IMG/VR virus record: IMGVR_UViG_3300010370_000113
Coordinates: 1-35,081 of that record
Length of the DNA: 35,081 nucleotides
Reading direction: 5' to 3' (one strand)
From: a virus
In this document: positions 5,289-17,300 of the stretch, in pieces
How the letters are laid out: each line of letters starts with the position of its first letter
Position numbering within the stretch: position 1 is the stretch's first letter
Position numbers and translations under genes: made by a program
Notes under the pieces: model-generated
The model's database searches: none
Told to the model about the DNA's origin: nothing
Seen by the model: only the letters and a program-made list of their open reading frames with translations

Positions 5289-5440
5289 TGGTAAGAACTT
5301 ACAATCTTTTATATAAAGGGCGTAAAATTTATTCAAATCTCACTATAGAAGATTGCAGTGAGATTCTTCAAGACTTCTCAGAGCGTTATTTCTCGGGAGA
5401 AGACATTGATCCTAATTTAATTGAAATGGAGGAAATCTAA
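5288..5440 (+). CDS. Small conserved cyanophage-type protein, 50 aa
   Basis: The start overlaps the stop of the glycosyltransferase gene (TAATG) and the stop overlaps the next start, so it belongs to a tightly coupled string. The sequence begins MVRTYNLLYKGRKIYSNLT and continues as an acidic helix (EDCSEILQDFSERYF) to EMEEI. I know this pattern from unnamed small proteins next to gp25 in cyanophages. No domain or function is evident. Confidence 0.65.
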   Translation: MVRTYNLLYKGRKIYSNLTIEDCSEILQDFSERYFSGEDIDPNLIEMEEI

Positions 5441-5583
5441 TGGCTAAAGGCGGCGGATCTAATAAGACTATTTTTGAACCTGGCGCACCTAAGAAAACAC
5501 GTCAAGGACGTTCACCACGTACATTGCTAAGTGCAACTTCTCGTAATGGACGTAAGAAAAAGTATCGCGGACAGGGTAAGTGA
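5440..5583 (+). CDS. Small basic conserved protein, 47 aa
   Basis: Opening with MAKGGGSN, this protein is very basic, with FEPGAPKKTRQGRSPR in the middle and SRNGRKKKYRGQGK at the end. It is a familiar conserved gene in the gp25 neighbourhood of cyanomyoviruses. It has no predicted helix-forming core and may bind nucleic acid or an acidic partner, but this is inferred from charge alone. A Shine-Dalgarno GGAGG (5429-5433) sits just upstream, inside the preceding gene. Confidence 0.7.
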   Translation: MAKGGGSNKTIFEPGAPKKTRQGRSPRTLLSATSRNGRKKKYRGQGK

Positions 5584-5795
5584 TCCAACTTAATCCTCAA
5601 ATCCCAGTCTTTACTCCAAAAGGTAAGGGCTGGGCTTTTTTTGTAATCGATCGTTCGCAGGAGCACGATCTTGAATGGGTTGTCTTTCTAGATAGTAATG
5701 GAGAATGTTGGACTTTTAGGAATTCTGACATTCGCATTCAGAAAAATTATACTTTAAATCGGCAAAATACAAATATTTTTGATAATTCGGGATAG
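5580..5795 (+). CDS. Small conserved cyanophage-type protein with GTG start, 71 aa
   Basis: The frame starts with GTG at 5580, overlapping the previous stop (GTGA), behind a purine-rich GGACAGGG. The product begins MIQLNPQIPVFTPKGKGWAF and continues with a compact beta-like domain ending HDLEWVVFLDSNGECWTFRN. The core is well matched to a small protein I recognise beside gp25 in many cyanophages, sometimes in these very words. Its role is not known. The C-terminal 15 residues are less regular. Confidence 0.7.
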   Translation: MIQLNPQIPVFTPKGKGWAFFVIDRSQEHDLEWVVFLDSNGECWTFRNSDIRIQKNYTLNRQNTNIFDNSG

Positions 5796-5812
5796 AAACC
5801 CCGTAAAAAGTT

Positions 5813-5833
5813 CTGATTTTCAACAATCAGGAG
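5813..5833 (+). promoter_or_regulatory. Hairpin overlapping a Shine-Dalgarno sequence
   Basis: CTGATT (5813-5818) and AATCAG (5825-5830) form a 6-bp stem with a six-base loop. The stem ends inside the Shine-Dalgarno AGGAG (5829-5833) that serves the ATG at 5839, so folding would partly mask the ribosome site. Confidence 0.5.
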
Positions 5834-5838
5834 CAAAA

Positions 5839-6000
5839 ATGGATCAAAAAATGCTTAGAGAGATCGCAAATGACGATTTAAACCCAAAAAAACACGATTT
5901 TTCTCATCAAAACGAAATTCACGAAAAAATTCGCAATGATGAAGACTATGATGACTGGGAATATGGCACTGAACCTCTTTATGAATCAAAAAATCCCTAA
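5839..6000 (+). CDS. Small acidic hypothetical protein, 53 aa
   Basis: I choose the ATG at 5839 because a clear AGGAG stands five bases before it; an in-frame ATG at 5779 would overlap the previous gene and lacks such a site. The protein is polar and acidic, with MDQKMLREIANDDLNPKK at the start and a DEDYDDWEYGTEPLYE tail. It has no membrane segment or known motif. It is the last small gene before the baseplate block, and its stop codon is built into the late-promoter octamer of gp25. Confidence 0.6.
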   Translation: MDQKMLREIANDDLNPKKHDFSHQNEIHEKIRNDEDYDDWEYGTEPLYESKNP

Positions 6001-6006
6001 TAAATA
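5999..6006 (+). promoter_or_regulatory. Late promoter of gp25
   Basis: AATAAATA lies 20 bases before the gp25 start and overlaps the preceding stop codon (TAA at 5998-6000). It matches the late octamer of T4-like cyanophages. Confidence 0.65.
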
Positions 6007-6026
6007 AGATAGAATTATAATAATCA

Positions 6027-6428
6027 ATGCCTTTACAGAGGGTAAGTCAGGGATTTAAAGATATTAGTATGTCATTTCAGAGCAACCCTCTGACAAATGA
6101 CCTGATTGCCCTCAAAAATGAGTCTGCAATTGCTCGCTCGGTTCGTAATATTGTATTTACTTTACCTGGCGAAAAGTTTTTTAATCCAAATTTTGGATCT
6201 AGGGTAAGTAAATCATTATTTGAGAATATTGATCAAATTTCTGCTTCAATTATTGATGATGAAATTAGAAATTCTATTGCCAATTATGAGCCTAGAGTCA
6301 GTTTAATTGATGTTCGAGTAAATCCCGATTATGACAATGGTGGGTTTGATGTTATTATCATTTATAGAATCGTTGGTATTGATGTTCCAACGCAACAATT
6401 ACAATTTGTTCTGCAACCTACTAGGTAA
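6027..6428 (+). CDS. 25: Baseplate wedge subunit gp25
   Basis: This 133-residue protein has the size and sequence of T4 gp25, the lysozyme-like-fold wedge subunit that touches the tail sheath and helps start its assembly. The region NDLIALKNESAIARSVRNI followed by LPGEKFFNPNFGSRVSKSLF is the hallmark of the family (T4 gp25/phage W family, with the loop FxPxFGS). The second half ends in IDVPTQQLQFVLQPTR. It is the first gene of the baseplate block, preceded by a late promoter, and gp6 follows without a gap. In T4, gp25, gp6 and gp53 form the inner wedge. Confidence 0.95.
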   Translation: MPLQRVSQGFKDISMSFQSNPLTNDLIALKNESAIARSVRNIVFTLPGEKFFNPNFGSRVSKSLFENIDQISASIIDDEIRNSIANYEPRVSLIDVRVNPDYDNGGFDVIIIYRIVGIDVPTQQLQFVLQPTR

Positions 6429-8366
6429 ATGCCATTAGTAAACTTTTCAAATCTGGACTTCGACCAGATTAAAACAAGTCTTAAAGATTATTTAAGATCA
6501 AACTCAAATTTTACTGACTATGACTTTGAGGGATCTAATCTCTCAACTATTCTTGATGTTTTGGCATATAATACCTACATCACTTCATATAATGCAAATA
6601 TGGTTGCAAATGAGGTGTTTATTGATAGTGCAACGTTAAGAGAAAATGTTGTTGCACTTGCTAGAAATATTGGGTATGTTCCCAGATCAAGAAAAGCAGC
6701 AGTTGCAACGATAAGTTTTTTTGTAGATACAACTCAACCATCAAATAACGGATTATCTCCTTCATCATTAACTCTAAAAAGAGGTACTATTGCTAGCACA
6801 TCAGGAACTTTTGGAAATCAGTCGTTTGTATTTTCTATTTTAGACGATATTACGGTTCCAGTTGTAGATAATATTGCATCCTTTAATGATATTCAAATTT
6901 ATGAAGGTGTATTGCTGACTAGCAACTTTACTTACAACTCAAATAATCCAAATCAAAAAATTATTCTTCCAAATGCGGGTATTGATACTGCACTTATTTC
7001 AGTCAGAGTAAAAGATTCTATAACAGCAACAGCATCTACAAAGTATAGATTACAAGATAGTATATTTGATGTAAATAGAGATTCTAGAGTTTATTATCTT
7101 CAAGAAATTGAAGATGAAAGATATGAATTAATTTTTGGTGATGGTATTTTATTTGGTAAGAAACTAGAAAATAATAATTATGTTGAAGTAGATTATATTG
7201 TATCTAATGGTGATAGTGGAAACGGAGTAAGTCAGTTTAGTTTTTCTGGAAGACTGACTTATACTAGGAATTCTATAGAATACACCGTTACTTCCGGAAT
7301 ATCTCTTTTGACAACTGGTATTATTTCTCAAGGTGGAGAAAACATTGAGTCTGTAGAATCCATTAAAAGGTATGCTCCAAAAATTTATGCCTCTCAAAAT
7401 AGAGCATTATCAGCAAATGATTATGAGATCTTAATTCCAAACAAAATATATCCAGAAACAGAATCAATTTCCGTTTTTGGTGGAGAAGAATTAGTTCCTC
7501 CACAGTATGGAAAAGTTTTTATTAGTATTAAACCAAGAAATGGGGATTTTCTTCCAAACTTAATCAAAGAGAATATTAAAAGAGATCTTAAAAAGTATAC
7601 AGTTGCTGGAATTGTACCAGAAATTCTAGATTTGAAATATCTTTTTATTGAAGTTAATTCGAATGTTTATTATAATACTAATCTTGCACAAAGTTCTGCA
7701 TATGTTTCTTCTTTGATTCAATCTAATGCCAATAAATATGCCGAATCTACGGAATTAAATAGGTATGGTGCAAGATTTAAGTATAGTAAATTCCTGAAAA
7801 TTATTGATGACAGTCATGAATCTGTGACTTCTAATATTACTACAATACAAATAAGAAGAGATTTGAGAGTTGCTTTAAATACTTTTGCAGAATATCAAAT
7901 TGGTTTTGGAAATGAGTTTCATATCAAAAGTATGGATGGTTATAACATAAAATCTTCTGCATTTAGAGTTTCAGATTTACAAGAAACTGTATATCTTTCT
8001 GATATTCCGGATACTAATAGAACAACGGGATCTATTTTTCTATTCACCGTTCCAAATATAAATTCCACTACTTCAACGATTGTTAAACGAAATATTGGAA
8101 GAATTGATTACAAAAAAGGAATTATTACACTGAATCCTATCAATATTTTATCAGGAAAAGTGAAAGATGGACAAACAATCATTGAAATATCAGCAGTTCC
8201 GCAATCTAATGATGTAATTGGATTGCAGGATCTTTATCTTCAACTAGATATTAATAAGAGTGTTTTTGAAATGATTCCTGACGAAATTTCTTCAGGACTC
8301 GATCCTTCGGCATCTAACTATATTGTTAAATCAAGCTACAGCAACGGGAACCTAGTAAGATCATAA
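6429..8366 (+). CDS. 6: Baseplate wedge subunit gp6
   Basis: This 645-residue protein is close in length to T4 gp6 (660 residues), the dimeric wedge protein that forms the inner ring of the baseplate. The start has LDFDQIKTSLKDYLRSNSNF, then the conserved helix region YNTYITSYNANMVANEVFID with SATLRENVVALARNIGYVPR (residues about 63-92), which is the most recognisable part of gp6 in cyanophages. The middle has the phage J-like feature YELIFGDGILFGKKLENNNY and the SANDYEILIPNKIYPETESI segment. It starts directly after gp25 and is followed four bases later by the giant gene. Confidence 0.93.
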   Translation: MPLVNFSNLDFDQIKTSLKDYLRSNSNFTDYDFEGSNLSTILDVLAYNTYITSYNANMVANEVFIDSATLRENVVALARNIGYVPRSRKAAVATISFFVDTTQPSNNGLSPSSLTLKRGTIASTSGTFGNQSFVFSILDDITVPVVDNIASFNDIQIYEGVLLTSNFTYNSNNPNQKIILPNAGIDTALISVRVKDSITATASTKYRLQDSIFDVNRDSRVYYLQEIEDERYELIFGDGILFGKKLENNNYVEVDYIVSNGDSGNGVSQFSFSGRLTYTRNSIEYTVTSGISLLTTGIISQGGENIESVESIKRYAPKIYASQNRALSANDYEILIPNKIYPETESISVFGGEELVPPQYGKVFISIKPRNGDFLPNLIKENIKRDLKKYTVAGIVPEILDLKYLFIEVNSNVYYNTNLAQSSAYVSSLIQSNANKYAESTELNRYGARFKYSKFLKIIDDSHESVTSNITTIQIRRDLRVALNTFAEYQIGFGNEFHIKSMDGYNIKSSAFRVSDLQETVYLSDIPDTNRTTGSIFLFTVPNINSTTSTIVKRNIGRIDYKKGIITLNPINILSGKVKDGQTIIEISAVPQSNDVIGLQDLYLQLDINKSVFEMIPDEISSGLDPSASNYIVKSSYSNGNLVRS

Positions 8367-8370
8367 TCAA

Positions 8371-11300
8371 ATGACAGAAAAAAGAATTCAGTTTAATAAC
8401 ATCATCCAGAATCAACTTCCAGCATATATTAGGGAGGAGGTTCCATTAATTGCTGAGTTTTTAAGGCAGTATTACATTTCTCAAGAATTCCAGAGTGCTT
8501 CGACCGATTTAATTCAGAATATTGATCAATACTTAAAATTAGATACTATCAAGAGTAATGCAGAATCAACAACTCTTTTCAGAGACATTACTTTTCTTGA
8601 AGAATCAATTCCAGTATCTAATACACTAGGATTTCCAGATTCTTATGGATTAATTCAGATAGATGATGAAATAATCACATATACTGAAAAAAGAGAAAAT
8701 AAATTAGAAGGAACTGCAAATATTTCGGTTGGATCTACTGTAGTTTTTTATAATGGATTATCTGAAAATTATATTGGTAGAGAATTTAAATTTAAATCTC
8801 CTATTGGAGATACGACAGGAAATCAAATAAAGAATCCAATAATAGTATCTGTATCTGATAGTTATTTCACATTATCCTCTATTGGAATAGCATCTACTAG
8901 TGTCTATGGATATAAAGACGATGACTTATATCCATTTGAAACGAGTGATCCTCAATTTAGTGGGTGTATAAGAGGATTTAGTGGTACAGCATCCTATGGA
9001 AATACAAATGTTGGAATAGCATCAACATTTAAATTGCGATCTCAAGATCAATTAATTTTTAAAGATTCAGAATCTGCAGATCATAGTAAGAAAAATGCTG
9101 ATGGAACTCCTAAAAATGTCATTAATCTAAGTTCCCTTTTCTTAAAAGAGTTCTTCAATAAAATTAAATACCAATTAACACCTGGTTTCGAGCAAAGAGA
9201 GTTTTATAGTTCTTTAGATAAGTATCTGTTCCTTAAACAATCAAAAGATTTTTACTCTACAAAAGGAACGGATCTTTCCTTCCAAATTTTATTCAAAGTA
9301 TTGTATGGCGAAGACGTTAAAATTATAAAACCACAAGATTATCTGATAAAACCATCAGATTCTCAATATGAAATAACTAATGATCTAGTTGTAGAAAGTA
9401 TTTCTGGAAGTCCATATGACTTGGAAAGATCTACATTATATCAAGATGCATATGGAGATATATCTAAAGGTTATGCACCAATAACTAGAGTAGAAAAGAT
9501 TTTTGCAAAGTCTGATAAAGTATATTATAAATTAAGTATTGATGCGGGTTACAATAGAGATATCAATGTTGATGGTTCTCTTTATGGAAACTTTTCAATT
9601 CATCCAAAAACAAGACTTATTGGTAATGTAGTTTCTGGAACTAATACTTTAGATGTAGATTCTACTGTAGGATTTCCCTTACAAGGAGAATTATCAGTAA
9701 TTTATAATGACGGAACTGAAGGAATTATTACATATACTTCAAAGAGTCTAAATCAATTCTTTGGATGCCAAAATATCATAAAATCAATTTCAGATGCAAG
9801 TGATGTTTGGTTAAATGTTTATGCTTATGGCACATCAAATAAAAATTCAAATGAAGTTATTAAAGTAAGAATTACATCCGTTCTTAAAGATTTAGAAATT
9901 GTAGATGATACTTATTATTATAATAATCAAGACACTGGTATTATTAGAACTCTTGGCGTAAACCCAGAAGATGCTGTAGTTTCCAATAATTGGATCTTTA
10001 ATAACTCATTATCAATTGAGGTATCTTCAATAACTCTAATTGATAGTACAAATGGAACATATCGATTGGTAACAAAGGTTGATCACGGATTTAGAGTTGG
10101 TGATAACATAAAAATTAATTCAAATAATGGAATTTCAACCCCATCATCAATCACTAATATAGTTTCCGATAACACCATTGAAATTAGTGGTCAGGGGAAT
10201 CTTAATTTAAATGCATCATATTCAATTCAAAGAAATTTACTTAAGGTTAATTCTTCAAAGTATTCTTACTTATCAAATCAAACTACTGATATTCAGAACA
10301 TTTATAAGATTAAAGATAAAACTCTCGTAGCATCTTCATCTCTGCCATCTTATGCAAGTCAGTCTTTAAATGCTTTTGATAGATCTGTTTTATTCAAAGG
10401 GACTTTTATAAATACTGAACTTTCTGGTTATCCAGGACTTACTGACACAATTAATTTGGGATTGGATCATGGATTTTACACTGGAGACAGTATATATTAT
10501 ACGCCATCATCTAAAGATGATTCTTTGTTTGATGAAGGAGTATATATCGTCCAAAGAGTAAACCAAACTACGATTAGATTTGCAAAAAGCAGAGAAAATA
10601 TTTACAAATCTATTAAAGAAAATAAAAATTATTTTGTTAAATTTAAAAGTTCTATCGAATTAAAAAATAATAGCAAAATACAGGATTATGATTTTTATTT
10701 AAAAAAATTAGATTCTCAAAAACTTTTAAGGGAAATCAATCCCCCAGTTAATGATGGAAGAGACTACGAAACAACTCCAGGAACTGTGGGAATTTTAATT
10801 AATGGCGTAGAAATATTAAACTACAAGTCAAAGGATAAAATTTACTACGATTCAATAGAAAATATTAATATTATTAATTCTGGTTCTGGATATGACATTA
10901 TTAACCCACCAACACTGGTAATAACAGATTCTGTTGGAACTGGAGCAACAGGTTATTGTGCGGTTAAAGGTTCTCTTCAAGAAATCCGAATTGTAGATCC
11001 TGGATTTGGTTATTTAGAAACTCCGAAAATTAATATCAGTGGCGGAAATGGAATTGGGGCAAAGGCAAATGCATCAATGAAGTTAATTGATCATAAAGTA
11101 TCATTTAATTCAGAATCTAAATCGGCGTTTGTCAATATTGCAAATAGCACCATTGGATTTTCCACTTATCATAAATTTAGAAATGCGGAGAAAGTAATAT
11201 ACAGAACTAATGCCCAAAAATCAGTAGGTGGCATTTCTACAAATTCTTCATACTATGTTTCTGTAAAGGATTTATTTACAATCAAATTACATAAAACTTA

Positions 11301-14300
11301 TGCTGATGCTTTAGTTGGAGTTAATACTGTAACATTTACTTCTTTTGGCGTAGGAAATCATGATTTAGAATCTGTTAATAAAAAATCAGTAATAGCATCA
11401 ATTAATATAGAAAACAGTGGATTGAATTATGAAAATAAAAAAAGAACTGTGAGTTCTTCTGGCATTAGTACGTCACTTGGACATATTTCTATAAAAAATC
11501 ACGACTATCAATCAGGCGAAATTATTAGATACACTACAAGTGGATCACCAATTAGTGGTTTAACCTCGAATACAAATTATTATGTAACTAAAGTTGATGA
11601 TAATAATTTTAAACTTTCTCTAGTTGGAGTAGGAACTGATAATCAAGATTTTTATTATAAAACCAGTCAGTATATTCAATTAAATTCAACTGGATCCGGT
11701 ATTCATGCTTTCAATTATCCTCAAATAAGTGTGGAAGTTGTTGGAAGTGTTGGCATATCATCTTCATTCAAAGCAACAATTCAACCAATTTTTAGAGGAG
11801 AAGTCACCTCTGTTTACTTAGAAAACAATGGTGTTGGTTATGGATCATCTGAAATTATTAATTTCAATAGAATTCCAAACACAACTTTAAATAGTGGATC
11901 TGAAGCGCAACTCCTTCCTATAATCAATGATGGAAAGATCGTTGATATTTTAATCAATAATCCAGGAAGAGATTATAATTCTCCCCCAAATTTAAATATT
12001 TCGACAGGAGGAAATGGATCAGGTGCTGTTTTAACTCCCATATTAGAAAATGGACAGATTAAATCAATTAAAATTATTGAAAGTGGTTCAGGATATGATC
12101 CAAATAATACTTTTATTACTGTATCGTCGGCAGGTGTAGGTGTCGAACTAGACGCAAAACTAAAATCTTGGACAATTAATCTTTTTGCAAAATATTTTAA
12201 CAAAATAACACCTGATGATGGATTTGTTTTCTACAATTCCAATTCAAAATATGGATTGCAGTACACGCATTTATATGCACCAAGAAATCTAAGAGAGAAT
12301 ATTTATGCAAAAGAGAATAGCGGGAAAACTCTTTATGGTACATTTGATTTAATACGACAAAATGGCATTGAAGTTTCTTCCACTAAACATTCCCCAATAA
12401 TTGGGTGGGCATATGACGGAAACCCAATATATGGTCCATATGGATTTTCAAGTAAAAGTGGGGGAAGTATTTCCAGAATGAGATCTGGTTATATTTTTAA
12501 TTCTTTAGTAAATAGACCACCATTTCCAATCGGATTTTTCGTTGAAGATTATGAATACAAAAATGTAGATGATGATACTGTTTTGGATGAGTACAATGGA
12601 AGATTTTGTGTTACTCCAGATTTTCCTAACGGAACTTATGCATATTTTACTACTATTGACGAAACATCTTCAGACTCTTTTGGAAATTACAGACTACCAG
12701 TTTTCCCATACATTATTGGAAATAAATTTAAATCCACCCCAAATGAATTTAACTTCAGTAGGTTCTCAAACCAAGATGATATTAATTTAAATGAGACGAA
12801 ATGGGCAAGAAACACATCACAATATAATTTACTTAAAACTGGTTCATCTTATCCTTACTTATCATTACCAAATGATTTAGATCAAACGATTGATATCAAA
12901 TATGCTTCTTCCGGTTTTATTGAAAATGTTGATATTATAAATGGAGGATTAAACTATAAAGTAAATGATAAGGTAATTTTTGATGATGAAGGAACTAGTG
13001 GGTTTGGATTTGCATCGAAAGTTTCTAGAATTGGCGGAAAAACTATAAACTCTATTAGTGTAGCAAATACAACCATTTATAATGCAGAAATTTACTCTCT
13101 TGAAGGAGGTAAAAATTCATTAATTGTTCAATCTGATTCTCCACATAATCTTACAAATACAGATCTTGTTGCTATTTCCGGATTAAATACCACTTCATCA
13201 TTAATTGGAGGATCATATACTATAGGTGTTTCAACAAATATCCTATCTGTTTCAAATCCTTCTGGTATAGGATCAGTGGGAGTAACTGGAATAGTTACAT
13301 TTATTTCTGTAGGGGGAAATCTTTCTCCTTCTTCCATAAGAGAAAATGATATTTACAGAATTGGAAACGAAAAGGTCAAGATTTTAAATGTAGATAGAAA
13401 TTCATCTAGAATTAGAGTTTTAAGATCTGTTGAAGGAAGTGTTGGTTCTGCCCATAGTTATACTGGTGTTTTGTATGAATCTCCTAGAAGATTCGCCATA
13501 AATGCAGGTGATACTACTTCATATGCATATAAAGCAAACAAAGAAATCTACTTTAATCCAAAAGAGTCTCTTGGCGTTGGAACTATTTCTGGAGTAGGAA
13601 TTGGTTCCACTTTAACATTCTCAAATCCAGGGGTAGGGATCACTCAAATTTTTATTCCCACAAGAACAATTTATTTTCCAAATCATAATTTGGAAACGGG
13701 AGATTCTCTAATTTATTCGACCAATATAGGAACTTCAATTTCGGTTTCAAATAATGGGATGTCTTCGTGGATTCTTAATGATCAGTCTGTTGTTTATGTT
13801 GCAAAGATTACAAATGATTTGATTGGAATATCCACGGTAAAAGTCGGTCTTGGATCTACCGGAACCTTTGTAGGAATTGCTACCACAACTACTTCCTCCA
13901 GTATTCTATACTTTACCGGAATTGGAACTGGTACATATCATAGCTTTAAAACAAATTATCCAAAACTTTCGGGTCAAGTATCAAAAAATATTGTAACTGT
14001 TTCCACTGCACAAACACACGGACTTGCAAATAATGATGATGTCTTTGTAAATGTAAGTCCGGGAATTTCTACTTCAATCATAATCAAATATGATGATACT
14101 AACAGAAAAGTTCTAGTAAATCCAAGATCTTTTATTTCCAGTGATGTTGACGTAATTTCAAATTCAATATTAATTACAAATCATAATTTTGAAAATGGAC
14201 AAAAAGTTGTTCATACCTCAACATCTCCTTCTGGTGGTCTGACTAACAATAAAATTTACTATGTTGTAGTTTTTGATAGGAATACTGTAAAGTTATCTCC

Positions 14301-17300
14301 TTCATACTATAGTGCAACAAGTTTAAATCCAGAAATAATTAATATCACTTCAGCATCAAGTGGAACTTTATCCGCAGTAAATCCCCCAATTAAAGTTTAT
14401 AAAAACTCAACGGTAACTTTTGATCTATCAGATTCTTCTCTTTCATATCTCAATGGATTAGTTAAATATTCTGCATTTGAATTAAACTTCTATATTGATT
14501 CAAATTATACTCAAATCTTCGATAAATCAGAATTTAGTAAAGCATTTGAAGTTACAAAATCAGGAAATGTTGGAATAGATGCTAATGCAAAAGTTACATT
14601 AAATGTAACTGAAGATATTCCGGAAAAGTTATATTATAAATTAGACCCTGTTTATGATAACATTCTTCCTAAAGTAAAAGAAGAAGTTAATATTGATACT
14701 TCTGTTAATGAAAATAATGAGATACAAGTTACTTTTAGTGGATATAATGGAAAACATAGAGTTGTATCAACTTCTTCTACTTCATTTACATATAATCTAG
14801 AAAGAATTCCAGAATCTTATTCTTATAATTCTTCTTCGAAGTTGGAATATGAGACAACATCTTTAACTGCACTTGGACCTATTTCTAGAGTTAATATAAC
14901 ATCAAAAGGTCAAAATTATATAAATCTTCCAAAGTTTTCTTTAGTTGCATCAATTTATGGAACTGGGGCTATTTTAGAAGCATTTAGTAAGTCGATAGGA
15001 AAAGTTAAAAAAACAAAACTAAATGGTATTGGATTTGATTTCTCATGTGACTTTACGGTAAGACCTAATGTTATTTTTCCCCAAATCTTAAAAATTGAAC
15101 CTTTAAATTCCTTAGAGTCAATTGGCATAACATCAGTGGGAAGAGGATACTCATCGTCGCCTGAACTTATTGTTTTGGATGGTTACACTAAGCAGATTTT
15201 ACCTGAGGTCAATCTCCTATATTCTTTGGGAGATAATTATGTCACTATTTTAAATAATACTTATAGACTTAATGATATAGATCCTATAATTATTCCAACT
15301 CAAAATTCTAATGGTGTCGGAATTTCATCAATTTTATACAACTCAACTACCAAAGATGTCACTGCAACATTATCAGTCGGATTTAGTACAGCAAGTGCTT
15401 TCCCATTTGCAGTAAATGACAAGGTATTGGTTGAAAACATTAGTGTAGGAATTAATTCCACAGGAAAAGGTTATAATTCCGAAAACTATAATTATCAATT
15501 GTTCACTATTACTGCAATTAATGCCAATATTGGCGGAACTGGAAGTGTAACTTATAATTTAAGTAATTCTTTGAATAGTGGAGAAGAACCAGGAACTTTT
15601 GATGCTGTTAATTCTTCCGGAAGAATTATTCCAGAAAAATATTTCCCACAATTTAAAGTAATTTTAAAAAGAAATAACTTCTTAAAAAACGAGAGTGTTA
15701 GATATTCAAATCAACCAACTTCTTTAGGATTTGTGAAAGATTGGAATGAAAAAATCAAATACTTAAAAGTTTCTTCAAGAGAAATTTTAGAAGAAGGAAA
15801 GATTTTAGAGGGAGATTCTTCAAAAACTCAAGGAAGAATTTCTTCTGCCATTAAATCAAATGGGTTTATTAACACTGGTTCATATTCAAAATCAGAAAAT
15901 GGTTGGGTAACAGAAACGGGAACTTTAAATAATAACTTACAGAGAATTCAAGACAATTTTTACTATCAAAATTTCTCATATTCATTAAAATCTAAAGTTC
16001 CATATGATACATGGGAAAATGCTGTTGGATCGCTGAATCATACTGCAGGATTTAAAAAGTTTAGTGATTATCAATTAGAAAGTTTTGGATACTCTGGGAT
16101 TAGCACTGATGTAGTTTCTATTGTAGATGCAACTGTAGACCTTTATGGAACTGCAAATTTAAACTGTGTGTACGATTTTGATCTCGCAAGAGAAAATGTA
16201 TTAAATATAGAGTCCAAAACTTTTTCAGATGAAATATTATTTTCAAGTAGAATATTAAAGAACCATTTTGAATCTTTTGGTAACAGAGTATTATCAATTG
16301 ATAATATCAGTGACAAATTTAATAATAATCAGCGTTTCACAAATTTTTTAATTGCACATAGATTTTTATTATCTGATATCAGAGCTCAAAAGTATATTAC
16401 CTATGTAAAGGACAGGCAATACCCTTCACATAGACAATTAATGCTTTTTACTTTATTGCATGATGGCAATGTAGGATATTTAAATCAGTATGGTAGAGTG
16501 GAAACACGCTATGATTTAGGTTCTTTTGATTTTGATATTGATACGGATGAAGGATTAATTCTTTTCTACCCAGCAGATTATAAAAGTAATAATTATAATG
16601 TCACGGTGTTATCGTACAATTTAAAAGATAATTTTGCAGGGGTGGGAAGCACAACTCTTGGTAATATTGTAAAGATTGATACAAACACTACATTCGTCTC
16701 ATCTGGGTCAACCACTATTGTTGGACTCGGTACTACTTACACATCTGCCAAAATATTAGTTGAGATTACAGGATCCAATGGGCAATATCAATTTAACGAA
16801 TTGAGTTTGGTTCATGATGGTACAAATGTTGAATTCATTGATTATGGTCAATTGACAACCCATTCTTCAGATGCTTATTCAAGTTCTGGATTGGGAACTT
16901 ATTATGCATATATTTCTGGATCTGATTTAAATATCGATTTTACTCCAAATGTTGGGTTAGCAGCTTCTATTAGCACTATTCAAGTAGCTATTGCAAATAC
17001 ATCATCGTCTGGAATAGGTACATTTGATATTAAGTATGCTCGATTTGGTGCAGCATCAACTTCAATTGCATCAACATCATCCCCAACTGCAAATGTAATA
17101 TCCGAATATCCTGATAATTATGATGCAGCGTACTATATTGTTCAAGTATCCGATATTACAAATAATAGACATCAATTATCAGAGGTAGTAGTTGTCAATG
17201 ATGATAGTGGTGACACTTATATTACAGAATTTGGAAATATTGAAACACATTCTGGTCTTGGTACAGTTGGTGTTGTTACTACTACAAATTCTACCAGATT

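Noticed and set aside
5788-5803. Terminator formed by CGGG and CCCG
   Set aside because: The stem is only four pairs, has no T tract and lies at a coding boundary in a coupled operon.
10407-10414. Exact TATAAATA late octamer inside the giant gene
   Set aside because: It lies in coding sequence for FINTE far from any gene start, and such octamers are expected by chance in AT-rich DNA.
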